Source: Desulfotalea sp. (GTDB lineage Bacteria; Desulfobacterota; Desulfobulbia; Desulfobulbales; Desulfocapsaceae). From it: DNA of 64,000 nucleotides. The position numbers and the translations under genes are program-made. Positions within the stretch are counted from its first letter, which is position 1; each line of letters opens with the position of its first letter. Below the pieces are notes generated by a model. It worked only from the letters and a program-made list of their open reading frames with translations, was not told the origin of the DNA and searched no databases. This document shows, in pieces, positions 26,088-35,660 of the stretch. The stretch is taken from NCBI GenBank assembly GCA_002733995.1, contig NVXR01000036.1, positions 36,010-100,009 on the forward strand, in the 5' to 3' direction.

Positions 26088-27092
26088 ATGTCTTTCAAAA
26101 GAACGAAGATCATCTCAACTGTTTTGGCAGCAGCAGTACTGCTGCTCACAAGCAATACGATGGTAACCGCCAAGACCTATAAAATGGCCATTGGTGATGC
26201 TCAAGGTGGTACGCAATGGGCTATGGCAGAGAAGTTTACTCAGCTCTTCCATGAAAAAACTGACGGAAAGCATAGAATTTCAATGTTCCCTAACGGACAA
26301 CTTGGAAGTGAGCAAGATACAATCAATGATGCATCCATGGGAACCCTCGATTTTTCGACCCTCGCGATCAACAACCTCACTCCTTTTTCACCATCTGTTG
26401 GCGTACTTACCCTCCCATACGTAATCTTAGGTCTTGATGATGCAGTAACTCTGACCCGTGGTGAAGTTGGTAAAGAACTCATTGCAAACACCATTCGTGA
26501 CTCTGGTGTTCGTATCGTAGCTTGGGCTTACTCAGGATTTCGTGTACTCACAAACTCAAAAAAACCAGTTGCAAATGTTGCAGACCTCAAAGGTCTCATT
26601 ATCCGTGTTCCTAAAAACGAGATCATGATTGCATGTTACAAGGCTTGGGGCAGCAACCCGACTCCAATGGCTTGGTCCGAGACCTTCACCGCACTGCAAC
26701 AAAAGGTTGTTGATGGACAGGATAATCCATTCATCACCGTTAGCGCGATGAAATTCTATGAAGTACAGAAGTACATCACCACAATCCGTTACATCTTCTC
26801 CCTTGAGCCACTGATCATCAGTGAATCTGTCTTCCAGGACCTCAAACCAGAACTGCAAAAAGCTGTTCTCGAAGCCGGTCAGGAAGCAACTCTCTTTTCT
26901 GAGCAATACCTCAAGAATAGTGAAGCAGCTATCATGAAGGATCTTCAGGCAAAAGGTATGATCATCACCGCACCTGCGGACGATGAAAAAGAGTGGATCG
27001 AAAAAGCAACCACCACTGTTTGGCCAAAATACTATAAAAGTATCGGTGGCAAGGACAAGCTTGAAAGTGTTCTAAAAATACTTGGTCGTTAA
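26088..27092 (+). CDS. dctP: TRAP transporter substrate-binding protein (DctP family), probably for taurine/sulfonate
   Basis: The 334-aa protein has a Sec signal peptide (about residues 1-28, cleavage after MVTA) and the DctP fold. The ligand-binding arginine region is LIIRVPKNEI and the family motif VVDGQDNP is present. It captures an organic anion in the periplasm for DctQM. Its promoter shares the operator of xsc, so taurine or another sulfonate is the likely ligand, comparable to TauK of TauKLM; the ligand is not shown by sequence. A long hairpin after it would allow more binding protein than membrane subunits. Confidence 0.88.
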   Translation: MSFKRTKIISTVLAAAVLLLTSNTMVTAKTYKMAIGDAQGGTQWAMAEKFTQLFHEKTDGKHRISMFPNGQLGSEQDTINDASMGTLDFSTLAINNLTPFSPSVGVLTLPYVILGLDDAVTLTRGEVGKELIANTIRDSGVRIVAWAYSGFRVLTNSKKPVANVADLKGLIIRVPKNEIMIACYKAWGSNPTPMAWSETFTALQQKVVDGQDNPFITVSAMKFYEVQKYITTIRYIFSLEPLIISESVFQDLKPELQKAVLEAGQEATLFSEQYLKNSEAAIMKDLQAKGMIITAPADDEKEWIEKATTTVWPKYYKSIGGKDKLESVLKILGR

Positions 27093-27122
27093 GACACAGG
27101 TATTTGAATAAATGAGATAGCA

Positions 27123-27160
27123 GTCTATCCCGGATACTATGCTTTACATCCGGGATAGAC
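27123..27160 (+). terminator. Stabilising hairpin between dctP and dctQ
   Basis: A perfect 13-bp stem (GTCTATCCCGGAT / ATCCGGGATAGAC) with a 12-base loop and no T run. Typical of hairpins after highly expressed binding-protein genes, where they protect the upstream message and reduce read-through. Confidence 0.65.
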
Positions 27161-27352
27161 CGTTCTGTCCTCTACCACTTTTAGACTATCCTCCTTTTAA
27201 ACTCGTACAATGAAACAGCGTTGCACCACCCCAATAAGGGAAGTATCTATGATTTTTCCAGTTCACCCCTGGCTCTTTGAAAATACTTTTGCCAGCTGTA
27301 CCCTGATGAGATCCATGAAACAACGCATGCAAAACCAAACAAGGAGTCAAGA

Positions 27353-27928
27353 ATGAACATAAAATCATTCTTCATCAACCTGCTCGACAATCTGGAAAGT
27401 TATGTTTGCCGTCTCCTGCTCGTCGTTTTTGTAACACTTCTACTGGTACAAATTTGTGCCCGTGAAGTCTTTGGCTATTCTTTCTCATGGATTGAAGAAC
27501 TCGCCACCTATCTCTTTGTGTGGTTTGCCTACTTTGGCGCAAGTCACGCAGCGAAAATGGCTGCCCATAACAGAGTTACTTTTCAATTCAAGATTTTTCC
27601 AAAGATTGTCCAGACCGTCAGTGAGTTTTTCGCCGACCTCATCTGGATCGCCTTTAATCTTTACTTTGTTTACCTCAGTTATGATTTTGTGTTCCACAAG
27701 ATGAATGTGTTCTGGAAATCCCAAACTCTTGGCATACCCATGAAATACTTTTACGTGGTACTGCCTATATCTTTTGTTTTAATGTCCATACGCGTTATCC
27801 AGGTCAACTACCTCAAACTCGTCAAAGGCATCGACATACGTGATCCTGATACGTCAGAACTCGAAAATGCCGCTAAAATGATGAATGTTGATAGTAACGA
27901 ACCCGTAACCGAAACAAAAACTTCCTAA
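27353..27928 (+). CDS. dctQ: TRAP transporter small membrane subunit (DctQ)
   Basis: The 191-aa protein has four predicted transmembrane helices (about residues 15-40, 50-72, 92-115, 135-157) and the DctQ segment FSWIEELATYLFVWFAYFGA. An AAGGAG ribosome binding site precedes the ATG. It bridges the binding protein and the large permease; its gene is followed 18 bp later by dctM. Confidence 0.9.
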   Translation: MNIKSFFINLLDNLESYVCRLLLVVFVTLLLVQICAREVFGYSFSWIEELATYLFVWFAYFGASHAAKMAAHNRVTFQFKIFPKIVQTVSEFFADLIWIAFNLYFVYLSYDFVFHKMNVFWKSQTLGIPMKYFYVVLPISFVLMSIRVIQVNYLKLVKGIDIRDPDTSELENAAKMMNVDSNEPVTETKTS

Positions 27929-27946
27929 CTGACCTGGAGATAAATT

Positions 27947-29287
27947 ATGGAAACCACAGTAGTCTGGGTTTTATTTGGCTCCTTTTTGGCGCTACTCTTA
28001 GTAGGGGCACCCATCACCGTTTCACTCGGTGTATCGGCGATGGCTGCCTTTATGTATCTTGATGAAAACCCAATTAAACTTGTACAAATTGCATTCAGAT
28101 CCGTAGGGTCTTTCCCCTTAATGGCACTGCCCGCTTTCATTCTGGCAGGAGCCCTGATGGAGGCCTCAGGAATATCGAGGCGACTGGTCAGAATTGCCGA
28201 ATCCTTTGCTGGCCCAATCACCGGCGGTCTCGGTGCGGCAACAGTACTGGCCTGTATCTTCTTTGGCGCTATCTCTGGTTCTGGCCCTGCGACAACTGCA
28301 GCTGTCGGAATGCTTATGATTCCTGCAATGGTTAATCGTGGTTACGACCGCGGCTATGCGTCAGCTATCACCGCTTCCTCTGGTGGACTTGGGATTATTG
28401 TCCCTCCATCCATCCCGATGGTAATTTTTGGAATTTCCGGAATGGGAATGCAGGCACCTGCGGAGGCAGTTGCTAAGTTTGGAGAGTTCCAATCCCTCTC
28501 CATTCCAAAACTTTTTATTGCTGGCTTTCTCCCCGCTTTACTTGTTGCTTCCGGCATACTCGTTGCCAATTATTTCCGCAGTAAGAAACGCGGATATGTT
28601 GGTATTTCTGAGAATTGGTCCATCAAGGAGATGGTAACAACCATCAGAAGTGGCATCTGGTCAATTATGGCACCCCTGCTTATTCTTGGTGGAATATACA
28701 GTGGTTTTTTCACACCTACAGAATCCGCAATTGTTGCAATATTTTACACCATGTTTGTCGGAATTTTCCTGCATAAAGAATTGAAACTTAAACAATTCTT
28801 TCATTCGCTGGAAACGACCACCTGGATCACGGGACGGGTACTCCTCATCCTCTTTACAGCAACGGTATTTGGTCGCCTTCTCGTTGAAAATGAAATTCCT
28901 TCAATTGTAGCCCAAGGCCTGCTCAACTTCACCGACAATATGTATCTGATCTGGACACTGATCATTTTCTTTTTGGTCTTTGTCGGGATGTTTATGGAGA
29001 CCTTAGCAACCATCATGATTCTTACACCTGTACTCCTCCCTATCATGTATTCTCTTGGGGTGGATCCAGTACACTTTGGTGTGGTTATGGTTGCGACGCT
29101 TGCCATTGGATTCCAGACGCCTCCACTGGGTGAAAACCTTTTTGTGGCCTCCGGTATTGGCGGATCGACCATTGAGGAAATTTCTATACAGGCAATGCCA
29201 TTTTCAATTTTGGCAATAATCGCAGTTTTTCTCATCGCCTTTTTTCCACAAATATCTCTTTTTCTCCCGGGACTTCTCGGATACTAA
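27947..29287 (+). CDS. dctM: TRAP transporter large permease subunit (DctM)
   Basis: The 446-aa product is a full-length DctM with about twelve to thirteen transmembrane helices and family motifs such as FFGAISGSGPATTAAVG and GFQTPPLGENLFVASGI. It is the sodium-coupled channel subunit of the TRAP system. Gene order dctP-dctQ-dctM and the operator before dctP suggest induction with the taurine enzymes. A terminator follows. Confidence 0.93.
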   Translation: METTVVWVLFGSFLALLLVGAPITVSLGVSAMAAFMYLDENPIKLVQIAFRSVGSFPLMALPAFILAGALMEASGISRRLVRIAESFAGPITGGLGAATVLACIFFGAISGSGPATTAAVGMLMIPAMVNRGYDRGYASAITASSGGLGIIVPPSIPMVIFGISGMGMQAPAEAVAKFGEFQSLSIPKLFIAGFLPALLVASGILVANYFRSKKRGYVGISENWSIKEMVTTIRSGIWSIMAPLLILGGIYSGFFTPTESAIVAIFYTMFVGIFLHKELKLKQFFHSLETTTWITGRVLLILFTATVFGRLLVENEIPSIVAQGLLNFTDNMYLIWTLIIFFLVFVGMFMETLATIMILTPVLLPIMYSLGVDPVHFGVVMVATLAIGFQTPPLGENLFVASGIGGSTIEEISIQAMPFSILAIIAVFLIAFFPQISLFLPGLLGY

Positions 29288-29315
29288 AAAAGAGCTAATG
29301 TAGTCTGTTACAAAC

Positions 29316-29364
29316 CTCCCCTATTAACATGGTCTTTATCGTGTTAATGGGGGATTGTTGTTTC
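29316..29364 (+). terminator. Terminator of the TRAP operon
   Basis: Inverted repeat CCTCCCCTATTAACA pairing with TGTTAATGGGGGA, followed by the T-rich stretch TTGTTGTTTCT. Confidence 0.75.
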
Positions 29365-29794
29365 TGCCCTCTACTCACCCCCATTTCCACCGGTTTCCTC
29401 CCAAGCATCACTCTTTTATCCACCAGATCATATTAAGCTATGTTTATAGCAAAAAAATCCGAAAAAAATATTGTTCCAGTGCTAACAGTTGGTGAATATT
29501 AACTATTTCGCCTCTTTTGCATGGGGATATATCGATTTCTCAATACTCTCAAGGGTTTACTTCCTCATAAAGAGAAACGCATGACAAACGCTAGCTAAGA
29601 ATCAGCTTTAACATGTTTTTTAGACTATCACGCCACCGCCCACAACGACCTATCACCTACGCAACCGCAGTAATCAGGCAAGTTGCTTTTTTCAAAATAA
29701 AGCCATAGACTATAATGAAAGTTATTGTAATACCAATACTTCACCACATTAACCCGTCAGGCTTCAAGTGATTCTTGAGCACCTTTAATCTAAA
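29365..29794. other. Intergenic region before the hybrid kinase
   Basis: About 430 bp without a supported gene or a clear -35/-10 or -24/-12 promoter. Confidence 0.4.
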
Positions 29795-32458
29795 ATGTTT
29801 ACTAAAGTTCTTTCATTACGCGAAAAATTATTGCTCTGGATTATGCCAATCGTTTTAACCGGCCTCATATCCGTCAGTTTTGGTGCATACTTCTACCTCA
29901 AAAGTGTTATCGAGGAGGTACATTCAAAAGAGATGCTGATTTCAGTCGGCAAAAGTGCAGAAAGCATCAACAGATGGCTCTCCATTATCATGCTCGAGCC
30001 AGAAGGTATCGCCTCGACACCTACCTCCAAAGGCATCAATGAAGATTTCGCCAAGGTAGACAGGCAAAATCTCTACCGCCACAAAAGACTTCACGCCAAA
30101 CATCCTGATATTTTTCAAGACATTTACGCTGCAAATAAAGAGGGCGATTTCCATACAGTCATCCAGAGTGCAGGCGGTCACAGCATCTATAAAGGTAGTG
30201 TTGCTAATCGCCCATACTTTAAATCTATTATGAATGGCGGTGGCACGCAAATCAGTCCACCTCTAATATCCAGGACGACAGGAGTCCCTACTGTTTTCAT
30301 GATTTCACCAATCCATGACGCCAATGACGAGCCTGTAGGTCTTATTGGTGCTGGAATATCTCTTAGCTACATTCAGCATATCGCCCAAGCCCTTAAAGCC
30401 GGTGCTACCGGTTACGGTTTCATTGTGGCTGCGGACGGCACCTATATCTATCATCCGGATAAGAACCTCATCATGGTGAGCAAAATGAGTGAACGTGGCA
30501 ATCAGTCACTCCACAAACTTGGTCAACTTATGCTGGAGGGGACATCAGGCATTTACCAATACACCCATAAAAACGACCAAATGGTTGCATTTTATTTTCC
30601 AATTCCAATTACTGGTTGGTCTGTGGCAACTGTTTTACCAAAAGCAGAACTGTTTGCGCCTGCTGTTAATATGGTAAAAATCCTCCTCGCTATAACCGTT
30701 TTCTTCATGGTGATTGTTGGTTTTGCAATCATAATCGCCATGAATCATCTTACCAGACCGCTACATAGTCTCGCAAAACACGCCCAAGAGATTTCCGCTG
30801 GCAACCTTGAACTGCCGGACCTCGACATCCAGACAGAAGATGAACTCGGCAAACTCGCCCATGCCTTCAATCTCATGACCACCAATCTTAACTCTACTCT
30901 GTCAGGCCTCGAACGGAGCAAAGAACAGTACCGAAGTATTTTTCAAAACACCCACATTGGTATTATTCAAGTCTCGATGGATGCAAAAGTACTGAGTGCC
31001 AATCCTGCATTTGTGAGCATGCTCGGCTATAATTCATATGAACACATGGTTAGTGAAGTGGCAGATGTGCAGAAGTCTATTTATCTCTATCCTGATGATC
31101 GCAAACGGATGCTCAAAGAGTTGATAAAAAACGATTGCCTTAAGAACCAAGAGGTAAAGCTGAAAGATGCCCACGGTAATGTCTTTTGGGGCTCCGTAAA
31201 TATGAGCCTTATCCGCGACTCCAACGGTAAGGCGATACGTGTTGAATCCCTCGTCAATAATATCAATAACCGTATGCAGGCAGAAGAGGAGCGACGCAAG
31301 CTGCAGGAACAATTGGCACAGTCCCAAAAACTCGAAGCTATTGGCAAACTGGCAGGTGGTGTAGCCCATGATTTCAACAACATCCTTTCTGTTATTATTG
31401 GGAAATCGGAAATATCCCTCATGAAAATGGCACCATCCTCCCCGTACTACAGCTCTTTTGTTGATATCAAAAAAGCTGCCCAGCACTCAGCTAACCTGAC
31501 TCGTCAACTGCTCACTTTCGCCAGACAGCAGACCATTGCCCCCCAGGTGGTAAACATCAACAATACCCTGCAAGAAACTCTCAATATGTTACGACGTATT
31601 ATCAGTGAGAACATAGAATTGACCCAGGTCACAGCTCCCAATTTGTGGCCAGTCAAGATCGACCCAGACCAAATGATCCAGATTCTCACCAACCTGTGTG
31701 TTAATGCTCGTGATGCGATACAAAACATAGGGAAAATAATAATTGAAACGGAAAACTGCACTTTGGATGAGGAGCGCTATACAAACATCAAAGGTTATAT
31801 TCCCGGTGATTACGTTTGCTTAGCAGTAAGCGATGACGGCTGTGGCATAGATGCGGAGACTCAAAAACAAATTTTTGAACCCTTCTTTACCACTAAAAGC
31901 CTGCACAAGGGTACCGGCCTCGGGCTGGCGACGGTATATGGAATTGTTGAACAAAACAAAGGCTTCATCAATATCTACAGTGAGGTAGACCAAGGCACCA
32001 CTTTCAAAATATACATCCCCAGATACAAGGGCGATGACACCTACACCCAAGCAGTAAAACATACTGCCCCGCCTAAAGGTAAGGAATCTATACTGCTGGT
32101 AGAGGATGAGCCGGAACTACTCAAAGTAAGCGCCCAGATGTTAAAAGAACTGGGGTATACAGTTCTTGCAGTCAGCCACCCCGAAGACGCATTTCGATAT
32201 GCCGAGCAATATGGGAAAAATATTAACCTCCTATTAACGGATGTTATCATGCCTAAAATGAATGGTAGGGACCTTGCTACCAAAATCCATGAAATACACC
32301 CACATATACGCTGCCTTTTCACGTCAGGCTACACTGCAGATATCATAGCACATCAGGGTGTACTTGATGAGGGCATCGACTTCCTTCAAAAACCTTTTTC
32401 CCTGCAAAATCTTGCCGAGAAAGTTCGAGCCGTCATCGATACAGATACAGAGGTATAA
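29795..32458 (+). CDS. Hybrid sensor histidine kinase/response regulator with periplasmic Cache sensor
   Basis: The 887-aa protein reads, in order: a transmembrane helix (about 13-35), a periplasmic dCache-like sensor (about 40-285), a second helix (about 290-315), HAMP (about 316-370), PAS (about 378-500), HisKA with the phospho-His in AHDFNN (His525), HATPase (about 630-745; DDGCGID, GTGLGLATVYG) and a C-terminal receiver domain with Asp816 (LLTDVIMPKMNG). Cache domains sense small organic ligands. No separate response regulator or output domain is adjacent. Its place after the TRAP operon hints at sensing a related solute, but it lacks the shared operator. No clear ribosome binding site precedes the ATG. 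Confidence 0.9.
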   Translation: MFTKVLSLREKLLLWIMPIVLTGLISVSFGAYFYLKSVIEEVHSKEMLISVGKSAESINRWLSIIMLEPEGIASTPTSKGINEDFAKVDRQNLYRHKRLHAKHPDIFQDIYAANKEGDFHTVIQSAGGHSIYKGSVANRPYFKSIMNGGGTQISPPLISRTTGVPTVFMISPIHDANDEPVGLIGAGISLSYIQHIAQALKAGATGYGFIVAADGTYIYHPDKNLIMVSKMSERGNQSLHKLGQLMLEGTSGIYQYTHKNDQMVAFYFPIPITGWSVATVLPKAELFAPAVNMVKILLAITVFFMVIVGFAIIIAMNHLTRPLHSLAKHAQEISAGNLELPDLDIQTEDELGKLAHAFNLMTTNLNSTLSGLERSKEQYRSIFQNTHIGIIQVSMDAKVLSANPAFVSMLGYNSYEHMVSEVADVQKSIYLYPDDRKRMLKELIKNDCLKNQEVKLKDAHGNVFWGSVNMSLIRDSNGKAIRVESLVNNINNRMQAEEERRKLQEQLAQSQKLEAIGKLAGGVAHDFNNILSVIIGKSEISLMKMAPSSPYYSSFVDIKKAAQHSANLTRQLLTFARQQTIAPQVVNINNTLQETLNMLRRIISENIELTQVTAPNLWPVKIDPDQMIQILTNLCVNARDAIQNIGKIIIETENCTLDEERYTNIKGYIPGDYVCLAVSDDGCGIDAETQKQIFEPFFTTKSLHKGTGLGLATVYGIVEQNKGFINIYSEVDQGTTFKIYIPRYKGDDTYTQAVKHTAPPKGKESILLVEDEPELLKVSAQMLKELGYTVLAVSHPEDAFRYAEQYGKNINLLLTDVIMPKMNGRDLATKIHEIHPHIRCLFTSGYTADIIAHQGVLDEGIDFLQKPFSLQNLAEKVRAVIDTDTEV

Positions 32459-32472
32459 TGTTTGTTAAACCA

Positions 32473-33654
32473 TTACAGGAAATGTTCTATTGCCTTAGTC
32501 AGCCGCCCTACCCCCTCCTCTATAGTGGCGGCATCGACACAGGAATAGTTCAGCCTGAAGGAGTTTTGACTTCCTTTCCCCGTATAAAACGGATCTCCGG
32601 GAACAAAAACCACCTTTTCTTTTAACGCTTCCTCAAAAAGAGTCATCGAACATCTGCCTTCTGGAAGCCTCCCCCAAAGAAACATTCCGCCATCTGGTGT
32701 CGTAATACTAATATCTTCAGGAAACTGTCGACCAATCGCCTCAATCATAGCCTTACATTGAGCACCATACACCTCTATAATTTTTGAGATATGTTGATCA
32801 AGATCATTTGCCTGCAAAAACTCTACAATGATTTTCTGGGTAAAGCTTGATGTGTGCAAATCCGCTGCCTGTTTAGCTACAATCAGCTTTTCAGAAATCC
32901 ATTCGGGTGCAGCTATCCAACCAAGCCGAAAACCAGGGGCCACGATCTTTGAAAAAGAACCTAAAAGTACCGTCTGCTCAGGCAGGTATGTATAAAAAGA
33001 ATTTGCATGCTCCCCTGAAAAACGTAACTCCCCATATGGATCATCTTCAATCAAAATGAATTTATTCTCCGCGGCAACGGCTGCAACCTGCCGCCGATTT
33101 TCATTTGAATAGGTAATTCCTGAAGGGTTCTGAAACGTGGGGACCATATACAGTAGTTTGGCAGCAGAGGACTTGCTGGCCCGCTCTAATGCCGCGATAT
33201 CCATACCTGTATCACCTACCGGTACCGGTCTAAAGACAGGTTGGTACAACGATAGAGATTGGATAGCTCCTAAATATCCGGGCTCCTCAATTAACACGGA
33301 ATCGCCGCTGTTGAGGAAAACCTTGGCCAAAAGATCTATGCCCTGCTGGGAGCCATTGGTTATAATTATATTTTCAACGGGAATATCAATGCCTTTTTTA
33401 AGCATATATCTTGAGGAGATGAACTCACGAAGCTCCAGATCCCCTTCCGAGTTGCTGTACTGCAAAATTTTTGGACCATAGCGCTTAAAGACAGCACTCG
33501 TCGCAGCTTCAATTTCTTTTACAGGAAAAAAATCGGGGTTGGGCAAACCTCCGGCAAATGAAATCACTTCCGGATTCACAGAAGCTTTCAGTATTTCTCT
33601 AATAAAGGAACGAGGCACTCCCTGGATACGTTCTGCAAATAAGTCTTCCATCAT
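32473..33654 (-). CDS. PLP-dependent aminotransferase, 2-aminoadipate/MocR-like class I
   Basis: The 393-aa fold-type I aminotransferase has SFAGGLPNPDFFP near its start, YLGAIQSL, a VPTFQNPSG segment, EDDPYGELRF and the PLP lysine in GSFSKIVAPGFRLGW. This pattern is that of LysN/ARO8-like 2-aminoadipate aminotransferases, which accept a range of amino donors. The ATG at 33654 is preferred since ACAGG precedes it. It is convergent with the hybrid kinase, with a 14-bp gap and no visible terminator. The substrate is unclear. Confidence 0.85.
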   Translation of the reverse strand: MMEDLFAERIQGVPRSFIREILKASVNPEVISFAGGLPNPDFFPVKEIEAATSAVFKRYGPKILQYSNSEGDLELREFISSRYMLKKGIDIPVENIIITNGSQQGIDLLAKVFLNSGDSVLIEEPGYLGAIQSLSLYQPVFRPVPVGDTGMDIAALERASKSSAAKLLYMVPTFQNPSGITYSNENRRQVAAVAAENKFILIEDDPYGELRFSGEHANSFYTYLPEQTVLLGSFSKIVAPGFRLGWIAAPEWISEKLIVAKQAADLHTSSFTQKIIVEFLQANDLDQHISKIIEVYGAQCKAMIEAIGRQFPEDISITTPDGGMFLWGRLPEGRCSMTLFEEALKEKVVFVPGDPFYTGKGSQNSFRLNYSCVDAATIEEGVGRLTKAIEHFL

Positions 33655-33904
33655 TTTTACCTGTAAATTATCGATCTCAGCACAAACTGATTTTATTTTT
33701 GGAAACACATAAAATAGTTACTGTACCACCATATTTTACACAGGTAAAGTCTACTTATACGTGGGAATATTTTCTCCTATTTTCAATCAATAGACGGCTA
33801 AAAGACACCAAACGAGAAGCAACTCATTGTAAGGGAACAACGAAGAAAATAGTCAGCTACGTATCGAACTGTAGACACGGGCAAGGTAATGTGAGGTTTT
33901 CTGT

Positions 33905-34156
33905 CTATTTTATCTGCAGAAAAACCTTCGGCCCTTTTTCTTCGAGCACTCTGTATCTCTCAAGGATTGCGGAACGGGTATGCAGAAAATCTTCTTGGCT
34001 GTGGAGGTGCACACACCTCCACGATGGTGAGTCACCTTCAATTTGGTCAATTCCAAGACCGTCTAAAAAAGGGATATCATCCTTATCAAATTCATGGATA
34101 TTAAGCTTCAACACCGGCTTGCCTTCGATCTTGATTCTACTGGCGGTCATAAACAT
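33905..34156 (-). CDS. Small hypothetical protein, 83 aa
   Basis: Not recognised. The product is soluble, with an N-terminal beta-rich segment (RIKIEGKPVLKLNIHEFD) and a helical tail (RSAILERYRVLEE). The ATG at 34156 is supported by GGAG six bases upstream. Upstream lies an inverted repeat overlapping a possible TACAAT -10 box, so the gene may be separately controlled. Confidence 0.6.
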   Translation of the reverse strand: MFMTASRIKIEGKPVLKLNIHEFDKDDIPFLDGLGIDQIEGDSPSWRCVHLHSQEDFLHTRSAILERYRVLEEKGPKVFLQIK

Positions 34157-34187
34157 TTTTATCTCCATATACGTTACAGGTCTTATT

Positions 34188-34209
34188 GTACCATTACCAT
34201 AATGGGTAC
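34188..34209 (-). promoter_or_regulatory. Inverted repeat upstream of the 83-aa gene
   Basis: GTACCATTA and TAATGGGTAC form an inverted repeat with one bulged base and a 3-base spacer. It overlaps the upstream part of a candidate promoter (TACAAT on the minus strand at 34189-34184). Possible operator. Confidence 0.35.
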
Positions 34210-34246
34210 ATATGGGCCCGCAACCAAGAAGAAAATATTTTTTTCA

Positions 34247-34278
34247 AAAAAAAAAGGGACTCAGCCAATCTGAGTCCC
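34247..34278 (-). terminator. Rho-independent terminator of the first alcohol dehydrogenase
   Basis: On the minus strand, GGGACTCA-GATTGGC-TGAGTCCC is followed directly by a run of ten T. A textbook intrinsic terminator. Confidence 0.9.
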
Positions 34279-34310
34279 AGTACAACGCAACGAATCAAGC
34301 TACAAAAGTC

Positions 34311-35492
34311 CTAGAGAGCGCTCTTATAAATCTCTCTTACTTCCTCATCTGTTGGGGTACGAGGATTAGTCATACCACAAGCATCTTTTTGTGCATTTTC
34401 TGTCATTACATCGATATCTTTTGCATCAACCTTTTTACCGTACTTCTCTCCCAGAGCTATGAGTCCCTCAGGAATACCAACATCTTTTGAAAGTTGCTTA
34501 ATAGCTGTCAGTGCGAGTTCAGCCGCTTCACGCGCAGAAAGGCCCTCGGTGTTCTCACCCATGAGTTGGGCAATTTTACCAAAACGATCCAACTTAGCAA
34601 TCAAGTTAAACTTACTTACGTGGGGGAGCAAAATGGCATTACATTCACCGTGTGGCAGGTCATAAAAACCACCAAGCTGATGAGCCATAGCATGAACGTG
34701 GCCCAGACTCGCATTGTTAAAGGCCATTCCACCGAGATATTGGGCATAACACATACCTTCACGGGCATCAATATCTTGACCATTGGCAACGGCAGGACGA
34801 AGATGCTTGGCAACGAGTTCAATTGCCTTTTCAGCAGCAGAATCTGTCATTGGTGTTGCGATAGTGGATACATATGCTTCAATAGCATGGGTCAGGGCAT
34901 CCATTCCGGTGGCAGCGGTAAGTGCTGGAGGCATACCCATCATGAGGAGTGGATCGTCAATTGCGACACCTGGGGTTACACGCCAATCAACAATTGCCAT
35001 TTTCACTTTTCTGCTGGTATCGGTAATGATACAGAACCTGGTCATCTCTGAGGCAGTTCCAGCTGTTGTGTTTACCGCAACATAGGGAGGCATCTGCTTA
35101 GTGGATTGATCAACACCTTCGTAGTCATGGATGTTACCACCATTGGCGATAACAAGCCCTACACCTTTACCACAATCATGCGAACTACCACCACCCAAAG
35201 TAATGAGACTATCACAATCATTTGCTCGATACACATCGACGCCATCATGAACATTTGTGTCAGTCGGGTTAGGTATGGTCTCATCAAAGATGACATATTT
35301 CAGCCCAGCACCATCTAGAAGATCGGTAATCTCTTTGGTGATACCTGCAGCAGTAATACCTTTATCGGTTACGATAAGAGGTTTTTTGCCGCCCAGTGTT
35401 ATAATTTTAGCTGGAATTTCTTTCGCTGCACCAATACCAATTAAAGTAACACTAGGGATGAAGTAACCGTAAACCTCTTCGCGAATTGCCAT
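34311..35492 (-). CDS. Iron-containing alcohol dehydrogenase
   Basis: The 393-aa protein is a group III Fe-ADH. The nucleotide site is GGGSSHDCGKGVGLV; the metal ligands lie in GMDALTHAIEAY, AMAHQLGG and LPHGECNAILLPH. Relatives oxidise short alcohols or reduce aldehydes; some, such as SarD, reduce sulfoacetaldehyde. The ATG at 35492 is supported by GAAGGGA ten bases upstream. It has its own sigma-54 promoter and imperfect copies of the palindrome found near the second ADH and the aldehyde oxidoreductase, so ethanol-type alcohol oxidation is the better guess. A strong terminator follows. Confidence 0.9.
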   Translation of the reverse strand: MAIREEVYGYFIPSVTLIGIGAAKEIPAKIITLGGKKPLIVTDKGITAAGITKEITDLLDGAGLKYVIFDETIPNPTDTNVHDGVDVYRANDCDSLITLGGGSSHDCGKGVGLVIANGGNIHDYEGVDQSTKQMPPYVAVNTTAGTASEMTRFCIITDTSRKVKMAIVDWRVTPGVAIDDPLLMMGMPPALTAATGMDALTHAIEAYVSTIATPMTDSAAEKAIELVAKHLRPAVANGQDIDAREGMCYAQYLGGMAFNNASLGHVHAMAHQLGGFYDLPHGECNAILLPHVSKFNLIAKLDRFGKIAQLMGENTEGLSAREAAELALTAIKQLSKDVGIPEGLIALGEKYGKKVDAKDIDVMTENAQKDACGMTNPRTPTDEEVREIYKSAL

Positions 35493-35588
35493 AATAATAG
35501 TTCCCTTCTTTGAGTTAAGGATAAGTAGTACATCTGCTGGACACAAACGTCTGAGTCGTAGATTTCAATTCTAAACACAAACTGAGTA

Positions 35589-35606
35589 TAGCAATAGTCA
35601 TGCCAC
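35589..35606 (-). promoter_or_regulatory. Sigma-54 promoter of the first alcohol dehydrogenase
   Basis: On the minus strand GTGGCATGACTATTGCTA matches TGGCAC-N5-TTGCW, with GG (35604-35603) and GC (35592-35591) 12 bases apart. It lies about 100 bp upstream of the ADH start. Confidence 0.85.
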
Positions 35607-35660
35607 GATATATATATGAGTAAATACAGCATATTACGAAACTTCACTTTTCCCATGTGG

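Noticed and set aside
33699..34202. 167-codon plus-strand frame overlapping the 83-aa gene
   Set aside because: Composition is not protein-like, there is no ribosome binding site, and the minus-strand 83-aa frame has a good one.
34311..35492. Assignment of the first Fe-ADH as sulfoacetaldehyde reductase SarD
   Set aside because: The family fits, but its sigma-54 promoter and activator sites group it with the aldehyde oxidoreductase operon, not with the TGATRYATCA taurine promoters; Xsc already removes sulfoacetaldehyde.
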